From Nissolia schottii (Eukaryota; Streptophyta; Magnoliopsida; Fabales; Fabaceae), in NCBI GenBank assembly GCA_003254905.1, contig QANU01111459.1:89750-153749 (forward strand): 64,000 bases of DNA. Reading direction: 5' to 3'. The position numbers and the translations under genes are program-made. Positions 1 through 14,819 of the stretch are shown one piece after another (the first letter of the stretch is position 1; each line of letters starts with the position of its first letter). Below the pieces are notes generated by a model. That model searched no databases, was not told the origin of the DNA, and worked only from the letters and a program-made list of their open reading frames with translations.

Positions 1-1080
1 GTTTTCGAACTCATTCACATGACGTGTGCTGGTATTGCGGGTTAATTTTTTTTTTATGAAAAAAAATAGAGATTAATTGCAGAACAAGAATGTGTTGTAT
101 ACACGTGTGCGGCAGGTAACTCTAAACTTGACCACAATGCCAAGCAATCTTCCGGCAGGTTTACCATGCAATTTGTCTGTAAGTAACTTCGATCGATTTG
201 GTTACCGAACTTGATTTTGGGTAGTTGCGAATTGCATATTATGTTTAAATATAAAGCACCATTCACATTTCCGGAATAATGTTTCGACTTAAAGTTACTG
301 TTAATTTTTTTTTGAAGATTATGCAAGTTGGGCAACACTTAAGAATTAAGGTATACAAGATTTAAAATGTTACAATGGTTTGTTATTCTTGCATCACACT
401 TTTTCAAATCGAAGAAAATTAAATTAACGGACTAAAAAAAGAAACTAAATAACAAAATAACCACAACATCTTAACTTAAAATTTTAAGGTATTAAATTTA
501 CAAATCCTTTGAAGTATATTTTTTTTTTATTTAATTTAAATTCTACTAATACATGACTTTTAACCTTTACACTTAAAACATAACAAATATCAGGAGTATT
601 AGTATAATAAATTAGATCTAAATCTAATATAAAATTACAAAATGTAGTACACTGTAGTGTATACCACTTTCTAACGTTGTTTAGAAGTTAAAACAGAGGG
701 GGGAGACTGAGTCACGAGTCAGGGGAAAACGAGTAGGGACTAAAGTCCATGCTTGAGGTAAACGCTTTGTCGTGAAGTGCATAAGAAAAGGGTATAGCCT
801 GGAGTGGACGCAGAGACAGAAGAGCACACCATTTTAGTATTGTACTATTGAGTTGTATTCACCAACACGAATCAAAATTTAAAAGGAAAAAAGGAAGAAG
901 GAACAAGACGTAAGGTGTAAGGCAAAGCTGGGAGGAGTATTAGTAGCGGCAGCTTATCTAACCTTTTGACAAATTTTACAACCCTTTTGTTCCTTTCCTA
1001 TTCTCATGTCATGGCCCTCCACCCACAGAATTCGACAATTGGTAAAACTTTTCTTTTTTGCTTTATTATAAAATGTTTTT
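1..1080. other. Intergenic, AT-rich, no gene seen
   Basis: No reading frame here resembles a known protein and none joins neighbours through plausible splice sites. The sequence is AT-rich with homopolymer runs and looks like ordinary plant spacer. Confidence 0.6.
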
Positions 1081-1607
1081 GGCTTAAGTATGTTTCAAAT
1101 ATTTGACAAATTTTTAAGATTTGATTTAAGATTTTAAATTTTTTTTTTGTTTTGGTTTAAACACATTTGTAGTCCTTAACATATTATACATTATTCGATT
1201 TTAATCACGACTATTATTAAGACTCTATTAGCAACTGATGTGATTAACAAAATGTCTAAAAATAGTGTCATGTAAAAAAAACAAACTTACTTATTCATAA
1301 TTAAACCCGAATCGTAACTTACTATTTGACCTAGATTGAGTTGTGCATCATGCGAATAAATTTGGGTAAAATAGCGGGTTGAGTTAGTTTGGGGTTAATT
1401 ATTGATCAAATTAATTTATTTTGTTCGCGTAACACTATTAACAGAACAATTTATTAGCCTCATTAACAATTAACAGAACCCTACTGATAATAGAGACCCA
1501 AACTAAATATTTTTAATATATTTAGACTAAAATTAGAAAAACATTTTTTAGGGATCTAAATTAAATTTTAAAATTTGGTTAGAAATTCAAAAACATATTT
1601 AAGTCAA
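1081..1607. mobile_element. MULE-type MITE (short non-autonomous DNA transposon)
   Basis: The left end reads GGCTTAAGTATGTTT and the right end, reverse-complemented, TTGACTTAAATATGTTTTT. The similarity runs about 55 bp into each side, giving imperfect terminal inverted repeats. The GGCTTAAATATGTTT-type end is familiar from legume Mutator-like elements. Flanking 9-mers AATGTTTTT (1072-1080) and TATCTTTTT (1608-1616) match at 7 of 9 positions, compatible with an old 9-bp target duplication. There is no coding content. Confidence 0.45.
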
Positions 1608-2371
1608 TATCTTTTTCTCTTGTTTTATCACTAATTTTCATTTTCTTTCTTTTTTTGGATGGGAGTACTTTTGTTTTGTTTTCTTTAGTTGCTAATTATT
1701 GAGTCCAGGCTACTTTAGATATTTGTAGCTTTTCGTAGATAACTTTACATATCTAAATCAATATAAATCAATGTAATTAATTAATCCTTCACTATCTTTA
1801 TGTCATTCATGGGTGGTGTGGGGGACCATTGCCCACTAATGCAACGGGCTTTCAGTTTTCAAACATGAAATTCTTAAATTGAGAAAAATAAAAAGGGTGA
1901 GAGGGGAATTTAAAGGTGGGGTTTTTGAATTCAATGGTTGAGATCATCAAAGGGTGATGAGATGGAATCTGTGATGGCCATAGAGCAAGGAATCTTGAAG
2001 TAGGGGCCACTTAATCACGGTGGGTTCCCAAACAAAAAAGCATTTCACTCACTACTCGCGTATCCAATTTTTCAGCTTAAACAATTTGTTAAATAAATAA
2101 AATAATTAATTAATTAGCCACTAAAGTAGGAAAATCTTAGCACCAACCCACCCAAATATTGAAGGACAGCGAATTGTGGAGGCCTATATATGAAATGAAA
2201 TGAAAAAGGGAAAAAGGGAAAAAGGAAGTGACTTTACCTAATGGCAACGTAAGCAATTTGGATTTATATACAAAGGGGTGTGTGTGTGCGCTAATTTGTT
2301 TGTGGAGGGAAAATTAATCATCAGGTCGATGTCTCGTCTTGACCCTTCGGGTGGAGGTTGTGTTTTGGCGC

Positions 2372-2394
2372 NNGGGGGGGGGGGGGGGGGGGGG
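2372..2394. repeat. Two Ns followed by a 21-bp poly-G run
   Basis: Two undetermined bases directly precede 21 consecutive G. This looks like a homopolymer that sequencing did not resolve; its true length is uncertain. Confidence 0.9.
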
Positions 2395-5153
2395 TTTCCA
2401 AAATTAATGTGACATTCTCTCAAATTTTACCCACTTCAATCATAAGGTGTGGCATAGTATTAGTAATTTTTTTTAATCTCTTAATTAATTATGTGGTGTG
2501 AGTTAGTTTGATAATAAATTATGAAATTGAAAACATATTTTATTTATCAATTTATTATTTTGTGTGAGTTTAGTTATTATAAATAAATTAATCACTATTA
2601 TGGGATATGTAATTTGTGAAATCTTCTTACATCTCTATAAATGTGGTCTCATGCAATATTTTTATGTTTGGTTCAACATTTTAAAAAACATTTTCAGTAA
2701 CTTGCATTCTCAATAATAAAATTTATCTCATTTTCATTATTACCTCCCCTAATGGGGTTGTTATATTATCATGAAATTCAAATGTTTTGAAACATGAAAA
2801 ATATCAAATTGTCCCCTAACTTTTTACACCCTCAGTGTTGGGCGGCAATAGACCATCACTAGCAGGTGTGACGAACCACTAACAGGCCAAAAACAGACCA
2901 CCAACAGCTTGTGATGAACCACTGCCGGCTAGTGATGAATAATTGCCGATCGATAGTAGACCATGCTGAACCACTGTTTACATACCATTGTTTTGTCATG
3001 TGTATTTTTTTTTTAAATAATATTGTAGTATCAAAAATGTGTTGTTAATAATTTAATTTACAATTAAATGCCTTAAAAAATATTTATGAAAAAGTTTTTT
3101 CTAAAAATAATATTTCCAAAATTAAAAAAGATTTCGTGAGACTACTCCCTCTTTGCTATAAATACCTTGTTTCACCCAAAGATTTTATACACTTCAAAAG
3201 TGAATACTAAGCATAGAATGAGTTGCTTTGCTTCTATAGATGTCACAAAGGGGTACATGTTGTGAGTGTGGCATACCGTTATATATCACGGTCGACATAC
3301 TGTCACATGACTGTTGCGTTCCGTAGCCGTTATATTTTTGGGGGTGGCCGTTACGTTACTGACCTGGCAACTGTATCTTCAAGATTCTCATCAGCTCATA
3401 GTCCTTTTCTTTTTCTTTTCTTCATTTTTTGAAAAAATTGCCACCTGTGTATTGTAGATCCTCGACTAGCCATACATGAAGATGAGAGGATGTCTTAATA
3501 AGTCCTTCAACTATTTATCTGTATTTATATTGATTTCTTTAAAAAAAATCTAAATTTATTCATTAGTTTTCTAATCTAAAACGCCGAGAATAACAATTGA
3601 AATATTAAGAGGAACAATCAATTTTATTTTTTATTAAAAGATTAACGTGGATATTGATAAAAATCTTTTGGATTAATTTGGACATTCATCCTATAAAATA
3701 ATAAGAATTCAGTAAGTCCATGGTACTATATCTTAGACTTACAGTTTTTTAGTCCTTGTATTTTTAATTTATTTATAGTAATGTTCTAATTTATCAATTA
3801 CACTTAATTAACCATATCTCACTTTAGGTAAACTTTTATTCAAATTGTAATATTAAACAATGACAAACTAACATTCCAGTTTATGATGAAAATATATAAC
3901 GAGAAATAGGAGTATAGACCTTAGTAATAGATGGACAATTAACCCTGGCGATACTATCCTACTGTGAATTTTAAAAAAGGATAATGACGAAGTAAAGCTA
4001 CGTCAATAAGCTATACAGTATGGTACTGGTTTTCGCATATATGTACTGACAAAGGAAGAGGGTAACAATTAGGGTTTTTTAAAATTTAAATTATAAGTTT
4101 GTTAAGCTTTAAACTTATTTGTTTTACTTTTTTCATAGGTTTAGGTTTATGTTTCTTTTAATTTTATCAAAATAAGTTACCATCGTAATTAATTAATTTA
4201 TTTAATAATATTTTTTTTGTATGATTCACACTTAAGTTCAACCAATTTTTTTATTCAAAATATATGATTCCCACTTAACTTCAACTAATCTTTTTATTCA
4301 AATTGTTGTCATGTAGAACAAATAACAAAAATATAAAATAAGTGTAATCAATACACTCAATTAACAAATCATTCATCCAACTTTAGTTTTACCCATACCA
4401 GACAAGGCAAATAAACCAAAGTTAGATTGAAATGAGTGCAAGTAATTAACAAAGGATGGCTGAACATGAATTCATGCGCGGTGAAGCACGAGAAAACAAG
4501 ATTTAACATGAGAAAAAGTTATAATGTCATGTTGAAAACTTTTTGTCCATCCAAAACCATGATACCAACTCTCGTAGAACATGTAATAATTTAGATGGAA
4601 ATTCATTTAAGGATGATATAAATATCTTTAAACAAGTTGTTAAGAAGTTTAAAGTAAAATTATTTATTTGTTTTTAATGTATTAAAAACTTAAAAAATGT
4701 GCACTTGTACTTTCAATGAAGAGTATTTTTTCATAACATGGTGCCCGACTTTTTCCATAATTTAAAAATTGGTGAGCTCATTAAGCTTATTTAGTCCGCA
4801 CACTTGGCAGAGCTCTTATGATTTTTGTGGTAAAACAGTTGACAATAGAATTCGTAAGTCAACTTTTATCGTGAGGAATTTATTTTCTCTCTTGTTCTTG
4901 GCATCCATGCTATCATTGCCAAGAAAGGCTACTTATTAGAATGCAAGATTTGGAGATCAAGAACATTCTAGTTCTAGCATTATGTGTCTTCCACTTGGCA
5001 GAAAACTAGACAAATTAACCATGTCAAATGCCAACTTTCAACGGCGTGCTTTCGCAACTATTATTAAGAGTTATATAAATTGTAACCCATATTTACGACA
5101 CGGTTCAAATTTAGTATAATATATATCGTCGTTGCAAAAACAAATTAAAACGA

Positions 5154-5155
<2 letters not shown>

Positions 5156-5194
<39 letters not shown>
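5156..5194. repeat. (TA)n microsatellite
   Basis: About 19 perfect TA units in AT-rich spacer. A simple sequence repeat of the kind that varies between individuals; no gene nearby. Confidence 0.95.
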
Positions 5195-5205
<11 letters not shown>

Positions 5206-8200
5206 TATATTGTGTTTGTCCAATGAATTCAAAGTAAAAGTCTATTTTGTCATCGTGTCAATGATAAGTCCTACCAAGTCTCAAAAAAAGGACAAGTCCA
5301 CCTTAGAGGCTATCTAGTTGGGTCCACAAAACACTTTAGAATTTCTTTTGGGCAAATAAAAATGTTTGGAGCAGCTGCATATATAGTTTGTTTAATATGA
5401 ACGTATTGAACAAACTCAGTCCTATTTATCCAAGAATTTTTCCTATGGTAATTCTATCTAGTACTGTACCGATTCAACATAAGTCACGAGGTACATGCCA
5501 AGAGTGAGAATAGCACCTTATGGCCCAGCCCAATTCCAAACCCTGGATGGGCTTGTTATGAATGTGTGGACTTATCGTTTAGACCATACAAGGGCACATA
5601 CAACAAAAATTGCAGCATTTAGGTTTCGGCTTGATTTTTCGTTCATTGTATTAGTATTTAGATTTGATTATCGGTGGGCCGACTAATTTAATTTAGAGTA
5701 ATATGACCATACCTCTTGACATAGGTTTATTTTTTTCCAAGCTTTGAAATCGAGAATTTTTATAAAGAGAATAAGATTGTCTACTTCTCAACCACCTTTG
5801 TGTCAGTGTTTTGACTTGATTTTAACGAATTTATATACTTTAACTGAACTGAAGAATTATAAATAAAAACTTGTAATTTAAAAAATAATTTTGCTAGAAG
5901 TGTTCTTTTGAATTTTTGAATGCATTAAACACTTTAAAATTTTGTTTATTCAATAATATTTTACTACTTTGGATTACTTAACCATGGTACTTAAAGTACT
6001 TAATAGCAAAAACCCCTTGAAAAAAACTAAAAATGTCACTTCTTATACTTGAAATTTAATAATGTAAGGAAGCATTTATGATTTATGCGCCTCCGAATGC
6101 GTACATGAAGGAAGCAATTCAAAACTAGGTGGACCCAGTTTATCCCAGCTAGAATCATAGTGTACTGTAACCGTTATGGTATGTGCATCAAAATTAAATG
6201 CATTAAACCCCAACATCCCAAACCACGAAACTTAACTCCACCGTTAATTCCGTATTCAAAACATAATCCTTTTAAAAGGAATCAAAATTAATTTTACGGA
6301 TACCCAAGTCAAAAAAATTGGAGACAGCTGGGTAAGATATTTGTGTAATAATAATGGCCTTGTGAACCAGTTAGTAGATCAAAATAAATTCAAGCACAAA
6401 TGATGAATTTGGGTGGAGTCTCATTGATCAAGCAGAACGAGTCTCGTCATGATTTTGGGATTGAGTTAACCCAGCGAAAAAGAATGAAATCTCACTAGCC
6501 AAAAGGAAAATGAGAGGTATTTTGAAATACCTCATATTATACTATGGTACTGCTTATGCTCTCTGCTTTGCCATGGTTTAGAACCCAGAACACGAGAGTT
6601 GGAGAATCAATTCTCAACCAACCTGCATCTCGGTAAACTGGCAGCAACGAAGCGTAAAAAATGGTAGTATGTTTAATTACTCAGCAAGCAAGCTGTCATT
6701 CACAGTACAAGGCCCAACACATGGAGTAATTATGGGCTTAGTACAAGTTTGGGGTACTATTCTTGAACATGTTTTTGCGGAAATGTATTTCGATACCCCG
6801 TTCTAAAAGGGTAATCTCTGGTGAAGTCCATTCATTTGACACGGAATCAAATATACATTTCTCCAAGTCCAGATGAAGATTGAATCCTGCAACTAACTAT
6901 TAAAAACCTGTAAAGAACAGTGGATACACATTTTCTTGATCATAACCTGTGTGGACTTGACTTTCACTTGATGTCATAGCTACTGTTCTTAAATAACGTG
7001 GAAGATTAGTTGAAACCCCAAAAGATTATTGTGGAAATAATTTTCTAAGTATTAAGCTCACTGGTGGTGTCGGCAGGTAGTTGTCTTAAGACATAACCGC
7101 TAGAGAATGTTCATTTTGATTGCAATTTTAACGACTATGCCGCTAAATCGTTAATTTCATAATTTCAACAACTTAAATAAAACATTTTCAAAAGACTTAA
7201 GTAAAACATGTAAACAATTTTAAGCCCAAAAATAAACATTTACCTACAAAACTGCACACTAATACTTGTTAATGCTAAAATCATATATTATGTTATTATA
7301 ATTAATTTAGATTATCCAAGATGTAACTCGTAATTCTAACCCTACTATGATTAAAGTGAATGAGTGCGACGATGACAACAATAATGTTCTTGATCCCGTG
7401 GAGGTGATATCTAAAAAAAACCACTTTGACGCCTAAATCAGTGTATGTATGATATAATGTAATATAGAGTTAGAACGTAACAAAGCATTAATGTAATTCA
7501 TGCTTATATACTCTGAATAACCGAAATCATCATAAAGATAATTATGTTTCATCTGAATAAATGCACTTGTGATGTCTCATGAATGCTAGGGGAGTTATGT
7601 TTTTCTTAACAATTATATAGGTGTGCATTGGTGCTCAAGTTACTCATAAGATTTGGATCTTGAATCTAATATATTGGGCCTAGTCTTATGCATGTGAGAG
7701 TGGGCCAATACTATTTTAAATTTAGAAGATGCTTCTCAGACTTAAAATACGACCTTAACCCATATTATTTGATTGACAATATTGCGACCTGAAAGAAATT
7801 CAAAAAAAATAATAGAAAAGTACCATATATCAAGAAGCATCGTAAATTTGGCGTGCCAAGCGCATTCGCACTTAAATGGAAAGATTCTTGTGTATTATGA
7901 GACCATCTACCATCTAATAAAAAAGCTAATTTATGGATTTCATAATTATACAAACTATTGAGTTGAAATTTATCAAAGAATACATATGCTTCCTTGAAAC
8001 TAATTTCTCAAATGTTATTAGCATTTAGGAACTTTATTCTTTCCTTGAGTGCAACTAGCTTAGAACTATACCTGATACTTGTTGGTAAATTTAAAACACG
8101 AAGACTAAACCCTCAATTTTCTCCTTACAGATTTGGATTTTTACTTTGATCAACTTTATTTTTAATAAAAAAATTTAACCAAAATCATTCTTGTAAAATA

Positions 8201-8866
8201 CAAAAGTCAGTTAAGTTAGTACTTCTTTTACTTCCCTAAAATGATAATTGATGTGACACATAACAAATGACTAACATGATTGATTTTTGTATTTTATACG
8301 AAGGATTTTAACAAAAATTTATATAATTATGTATCACATCAACCATCACCATTAGGAAAAAAAAAAAAAACTAACGTGACTAACTTTTACATTTTTTTTT
8401 TTGCATTTTATAAGAAGAATTTTGACCAAATTTTTTTGACAATAATAAAATTAATTGAATTAAAAATCTATAATGAGAAAATTAGGGATTCTGTCGAACA
8501 TCGATTAAATATTTACATCAAATTTTTAACTGTTGAGACTTGAGAGCTCTGCTTGTACTTGAGAATCACCGACGACCATATAAATGAGCCACAAAATACC
8601 GTGGGCCATTGTTACCAAAAAAAATTGTCGGGCAAATGCAACAATTTTAGCCCAAAGCTTTATATAAATCTTTCTCTTCAACGAGACAAAATAAAATTTG
8701 ACAAAAAAACAATAGTCAATATAATTAGTAAAATAAATTATTCAAAATGAAGGGATGGGAAAAAGAAAAGGGAACCCTAGACAAAAGAGGTCACGTGAAG
8801 GCACGTGAGATGACCTTAGGCCTCGCGTGCCGGCGTGCCTCGCTTTATCCAACAAAAAAATGTTAA

Positions 8867-8886
8867 AGAGAGAGAGAGAGAGAGAG
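8867..8886. repeat. (AG)n microsatellite
   Basis: Ten perfect AG units in spacer DNA. Confidence 0.9.
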
Positions 8887-9189
8887 TTGAGGGTCGGATG
8901 GGACCCACGTAGGCATCAGTCACATCTACTGACACGTGTCAGTATTAGTGACCTATTTCAGTCCTCAATTCTGAGACATGTGAGTGTTTTAACCTTTTTC
9001 TTTTCTTTACTTTGTTTTTTTTTTATTATTCAACTCTTGTCTCTACATACAGACCAATTAGGTTACGTGGATTTTTCATTAGTGGACCCCATCTAGATCC
9101 GTGCTACTACTATTCGTAACACAATTATTTGCATTTTCCTATTGTTAAATATCGACCCCCCACAAACAATAGCCTTAAGATTTTACGCA

Positions 9190-10403
9190 GGCTTAATTAA
9201 GTTTTTAATCTTTATAAAATTTTTAATTTAATTTTTAGTTTTTATGTAAAAATTTTAATTCTTGTAAAGTTTAAAAATTTATTTTTAGTCTTTTTGTGTG
9301 GCTGAGGTTAACAGTACTGAAGTGGCTGGTAACAGTGTTGACGTGGCCGTGCCATGTGACACGCCACGTATTATAATTATGTCACGTGGCACACCACATC
9401 AGTGCGTTAACCCCAACCAGATATAGGAACTAAAAATAAATTTTGAAATTTTTCAGGAACTAAAAATAAACTTTGAAATTTTACAGGGGCTAAAAATTAA
9501 ATTTTATTTAAATAATTTTTTTGTGCTTATGAAAGGGTAAAGTCAATATCAAACAAATTTTTTTATTTTATATTTATTTTAAATAATTTTAACTAAAATT
9601 ATTTAAATAATTTTGACATTTTTTAATTTATATGAACATGATTTAGTAGTTTAAATTATTTAAATTTTGTTAAAATAATTATATATACTTTTTTTACTTG
9701 ATATTAGTTAGTATAAATATTAAATATATATTTGGAACATGTTAAATAAGTATATTATTTTAAAAATTATATAAGTATTGAGGACAAGTATGTTAAATTA
9801 ACATACTCCTTCTCAATATTTATATAATCTTCTTTGTATATTGCCACCACCCACCATGTTCCAAATATATATTTAATATTTATACTAACTAATATCAAAT
9901 AAAAAATAAATATTTTTATTTTAACAAACTTTAAATAATTTAAACTACTAAATCATGTTCATATTAATAAAAAAATGTCAAAATTATTTTAATTATTAAA
10001 TATGTGATTACAATTATTTAAATAATTTTTGTTAAAATTATTTAAAATAATTATAAAACAAAAAAATTGTTTGATTTTGGTTTTACTCTTTCATAGGCAC
10101 AAAAAAATTATCTAAATAAAATTTAGGTTTTAGTCACTGTAAAATTTCAAAGTTTGTTTTTAGTCCCTGTAAAATTTCAAAGTTTGTTTTTAGTCATTGT
10201 GTGTGGCTGGGGTTAACGGCGCTGATGTGTCGTGCCACGTGGCACGATTACGTTAGCACTGTTAACTGTCACGTCAATGCCGTTAACCCTAGCCAGACTT
10301 AGGGACAAAAATAAACTTTGAAATTTTACAGTGACTAAAAATTTTACGCAGGGACTAAAAACAAATTTTAAAATTTTATAGGGGCTAAAAACTTAATTAA
10401 ACC
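9190..10403. mobile_element. Foldback MULE-type element, ~1.2 kb palindrome
   Basis: Both ends share GGYTTAATTAAGTTTTTA in inverted orientation. The inverted similarity continues through two ~600-bp arms to a centre near 9798, GTATGTTAA/TTAACATAC. Paired internal blocks include 'CATGTTCCAAATATATATTT' against its complement, and subterminal modules carrying CACGTGGC and GTTAAC. No coding sequence is present, so it is a non-autonomous foldback element. The outermost bases and subterminal modules resemble the Pack-MULE at 23369-24778, so the two probably share a family. Flanking 9-mers (TTTTACGCA and TTTGAGATA) do not match well, so the target duplication is decayed or the edges are slightly off. 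Confidence 0.75.
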
Positions 10404-13400
10404 TTTGAGATAATATCTTTTTGTTAGTATAAATATAAATAAAAAGAAAAATTTTATGTGTAACAACATACAATTAAAGTAATATTATATGTAAAAATAT
10501 TTATAATTAATGTGTAAATGAAGAAAAATTATTTTATTAGTAATAGATCGTGGTGCATTTAAAATAGTGATTGTTGTATGGTAATATAATATTTAGTGTA
10601 CACGTAACTTTACTCAAATAAAAATAATAATGTTGCAATTGACTAATTACATTATTTTGAAATAATTAGATAGGTTAATTAGTCTGTATTAGTTTTATTA
10701 TAAATAATTAAGAAGGTTAATTAGTCGATATTGAAGCATATCGGCATGTGTGTTGGTTGTATGCGACACTGATCGGAGGGAAGAAATCAACAGAAAAACT
10801 GTAGTACGATATCAAACGAAAAGAGATGATCGTGGAGAATATATCGGTAAATGTAAAACTAATAGAATCACATGAAAAACATATAATAAGGTTCATTTTT
10901 AACAATTTTTTTTTCTCAATTAAATTATCCACTCGGATTCTATTTTCAAAAATTCAATTAATTTAGCATGACTTGACTGAAATTTTTTAAAGTAGTAGAC
11001 ACCTCGTAGTAAGAGTATACAACATTGTTTGTAGGCAACATATTTATTTACTTCATATACATTTAAGTTATGAAAAAATACATATCACATAAATAAGAAT
11101 GAGAAACAAAATAAGTATAAATTGTAGTTGATCTCACGATTTAATTATTGATCCTGCATCGCGACAATTGCACAGAGTTGTGTTTGAGTCTTAAGGAGAA
11201 TAATATGTCCTTCTTTAATATTTTTGATTAAAAAAACAAATTAAATATTTATGAAAAGTAAGTATTTAATGATTAAACTAGTCCACATTTTGGAAAAAAA
11301 AAAAGGTCTTTAAAACTTAAAAGTAATACTATTTAACATGATCCCTGGAAAGATCAAGTCATGATGTCAAAATAGTCCTCAAATCAGTTTTAACATAATT
11401 TAGTTCCGGTCATAGAATAAATTTGATAAAGACTCATGCTTGATATACATGATTAGATGTTTAAGTAGATCTCTCATCATTGTTTAGTATAATGGTTTGC
11501 GCGCATTATAAACATTACAAAATTCGACATAAATCTTTATAAAGTTTATGAGTATTACAAAATCTAACATAAAGTTTCATAAAAGCTTATGAACGTTACA
11601 GAATTATAAACATCTATGTTTAGTCTATAAGAGGAATATCTTTCTACACCATAAGATACATATCAGACTATTATTACATACTAATAGCAATCAAACAAGC
11701 ACTAAATGTGACATCAAAAATGATTCTTCAGTCCATTCTAATGAAGTCCAGATCTTACAGGGCACTCTTTTCTCCAACCTAAAATGTCAAATAGTGACAC
11801 CAATATATATTCCTTTCTTTGATTTAAATGTCAATTTTTTTTTATATTATAGAGTTTTAAAATATTTTTTTATTTACAATATTTAGTTTTAATTTTTTTT
11901 ATTCATACCCTTAGTTATAGTAAAATATTTATTGATATAATAATTGTGAAAAGAATAATAATTGCATTAAAAATAAAATTTTATTTTTTTATATAAAAAT
12001 AATTTTGTCAATTTATATTATTTGATATATTTATTAATATTTGTTTTTTACCTTCTAAACAGATAAAATGGAACATAGAGTATCGATTTAGTTACTTAAC
12101 CTATATGCGATTTAGTTCCTTAAACCTTTTATGTTAATATTTGTACCATTCTCACTTACTTGATTCATTATTTATTAGCTTAGACTTTTTATTTCTCGTA
12201 CCCCAAATGTGTACGCCACTGTGACATAGGCGGTGGAAATGCAATAGAGAGACAGAAAACGCGGATCCCACTCTGTACGTAGTACTCTCTCAAGACAGCA
12301 GCATTTAACACTGTTGTTTCCCTTTGAATTTTCAAACCTTGTTTCCACTTTTGTGTCTTTCAACGATTATGCTAAACACAAGTTAAAGTATGGTGCACCA
12401 CATGCCTACACTTTTTAGTCACATTTAAGAGATTGCAGCTAAATGAATTTTAAAAGAAAAATAGAAAAGATAATTTACATGAAATACTTTTCGTGTAATT
12501 TGCATGATAAGACACATTAGTTTTAACCATTTTGCCACCTTGATTTTCGGCCAAATCAAAATTTTATTGGTTTTCCCTGGTTCGTATAGAAATCGAGCAT
12601 GTGATTTCTGGCTGTATAGCAAATTTCATTTTATAATGTTTGTTGCCTATATTGATTGGTGTGAAAAGATATAATGCATAACCAAATTCAATATATAATT
12701 TAGAGGAACTTTTAGTTGCAATAACTTAGATATTATATATTGATATGGACTAAACTTGAAGATTCAAATCCAAATTATTAGTCTACAACAGTGATGACCT
12801 AATGTTATGAGCTCAATCCAACCATATAATTATATGGACCTCACTCCACAAGACCCTCATCTCAGCTAACGAAGGAATCTAATTACGTAAGTTTCACGCT
12901 TGTTGTAATTGGGGGGAATTTATCATAATTTATATGACATAAGAGATCTGATATAAAGTTCATGATGAAAGCACATGCGTTACTATTCAATCAATGTTTA
13001 GGTCCTAATTCCTAAGTATAAATATATAGAACATCATCAACTCAAGGTAAAAAGATTATGATATATTATCATACTCATTTCTTACCTATGCTACCCTGTA
13101 GGTACCATGCACCTTGGTGTAACAAGACTTTGATCATGCAAAATCACCATCCAAGACTTACTCAAAGAACAACATTTTAGGTCTGTAATATCTCGTCCTA
13201 CCCCGAGTTACTTCAAGAGGTATTTTAGAACATATTCAGAGTAAACTCATTATAAAAATGCCAAGATCATAGCATATATAGACATTAGGGATCAAGAACT
13301 AACCACAGCAAATCAAGAATGACGGAGAAAGAGAGAGAGGGATTGATGAGGTCAGAGGCATGGAGGAACACACGTACGGGAAATGCATGGTGGAAGCGCA

Positions 13401-14819
13401 GGAGGACATAATTGCCTACATTTTCTAAATGCGGCTAAATGCTAGTGCTTGATGCACCGTACTTTCCTATGTGCATAGCAAAATCTTCTCTTTATCTACT
13501 GCTGTCAACTACGCAAAATGCATCATTAAGAAGCACAATAAATTTGTTAACATTCGATGATAAAATTCTTTTAAAGGCATGAATAATAACATAAATTCTT
13601 GTTACTAATGTTTTTTCACTGTTATACAGTCGGAGAATAATAGGAGAAATTCTTGTATTTCCCACCAAGTTTATTTCTCGAATATTAGTACTCATTCCCC
13701 GTTTATGGTTCCTTCATCGTATTGTTCTGTCGGTTAGCGGCTAGGTTTTATTTCTCTCAATTAGTTTCTTATTTTATTTTATTAAATTAATGTGCTTGTA
13801 GAATATGAAAGTGGTCCCACAGGTATAAGTGGCAGTGCACTGTGAACAGATTAGTTTGTTAAGAGGATCAGTTTTACTATTCCTGCACTATGCGGATTGA
13901 GGTCCTTTCATTGGATTCTCTTTAATTTTAACAAATTAGGAAAAATAGTGTAACAAATCATACCATTGTAAAATAAAATTACGAGAGGAAGATAATAACG
14001 TGTTCTAACAGAATATCTTTGCATGCAAACCAATTTAATTATAAGAATCTAAATGCATTTATACAAGCATGTGCATGTTAATGGCTCCGACCGTATTATT
14101 TGAGGGAGATTTATATGATTAACACATTTTTGAAGTGGGGTAGAATTTTGAGAGTAATCGATGGCCCAAACTGCGAAGTATGAGACATTTATAAGCTTGT
14201 GAAACCTTGAACTTTTGCTTTTCAAGGTTGGAGCATGTTGGAGATCATTGTATTTCTGTACCAAAAAAAGCATGTTCTTTTCATTTTATAACGTGCCGTA
14301 TAAGTTTATGGAGAAATTAAAATATCAATATAATAATTGTACTCACTCAAAATCAATATATAAAAGTAAAATTATAAAATATATTTGATAAAATACCATA
14401 AAATTAAAATTTTAAATATTTATATTTTTAAAATAAAACATTAACATGTCGAACTCATTTCTGTAAGTTGTATAAAAATATGTAACTCCTTGCGTATTTA
14501 ATATGTACAATGCTAACTTAACAATACTGTGTGTAATTTATAAATAAATAAATATTTCACAAGTTTTTTTAATACTTTATCAAATTTTGACTTACATCCA
14601 TTTAGAAATAATTGTTGCTATTGATATTTTTGGTTTTTCAAAAGTATTTTTTTTTATACAGAAGGCAATTTTGTTCAAGTACTAGGACATTTAAATATAG
14701 GAGACTTCCTGGATTGACATTTTAAAAAAAATATAATATGTATTTTAAAATTAAAATTGCATTGATCTATTACTAGAAAGTGGAGAACATGCAAGAGATC
14801 TATAAGGCGTTTTATCATG
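10404..14819. other. Intergenic, no gene seen
   Basis: AT-rich spacer. Open frames such as 10717-10932, 12175-12363 and 13492-13695 show no recognisable domain and no exon-like partners. Nothing else could be delimited. Confidence 0.6.

Larger units (their letters stand above)
1608..9189. other. Gene-poor intergenic spacer
   Basis: About 7.6 kb without a supportable gene. Short open frames (for example 5495-5686, 8280-8543, 8827-9096) have no recognisable domain. Visible contents: two Ns and a 21-G run at 2372-2394; a ~50-bp imperfect tandem duplication near 4220-4310 sharing 'TATGATTC..ACTTAA.TTCAA'; a (TA)n run at 5156-5194; and an (AG)n run at 8867-8886. Degenerate transposon pieces are likely but not delimited. 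Confidence 0.6.

Noticed and set aside
5495-5686. Plus-strand open frame of 63 codons
   Set aside because: No recognisable domain, isolated in AT-rich spacer.
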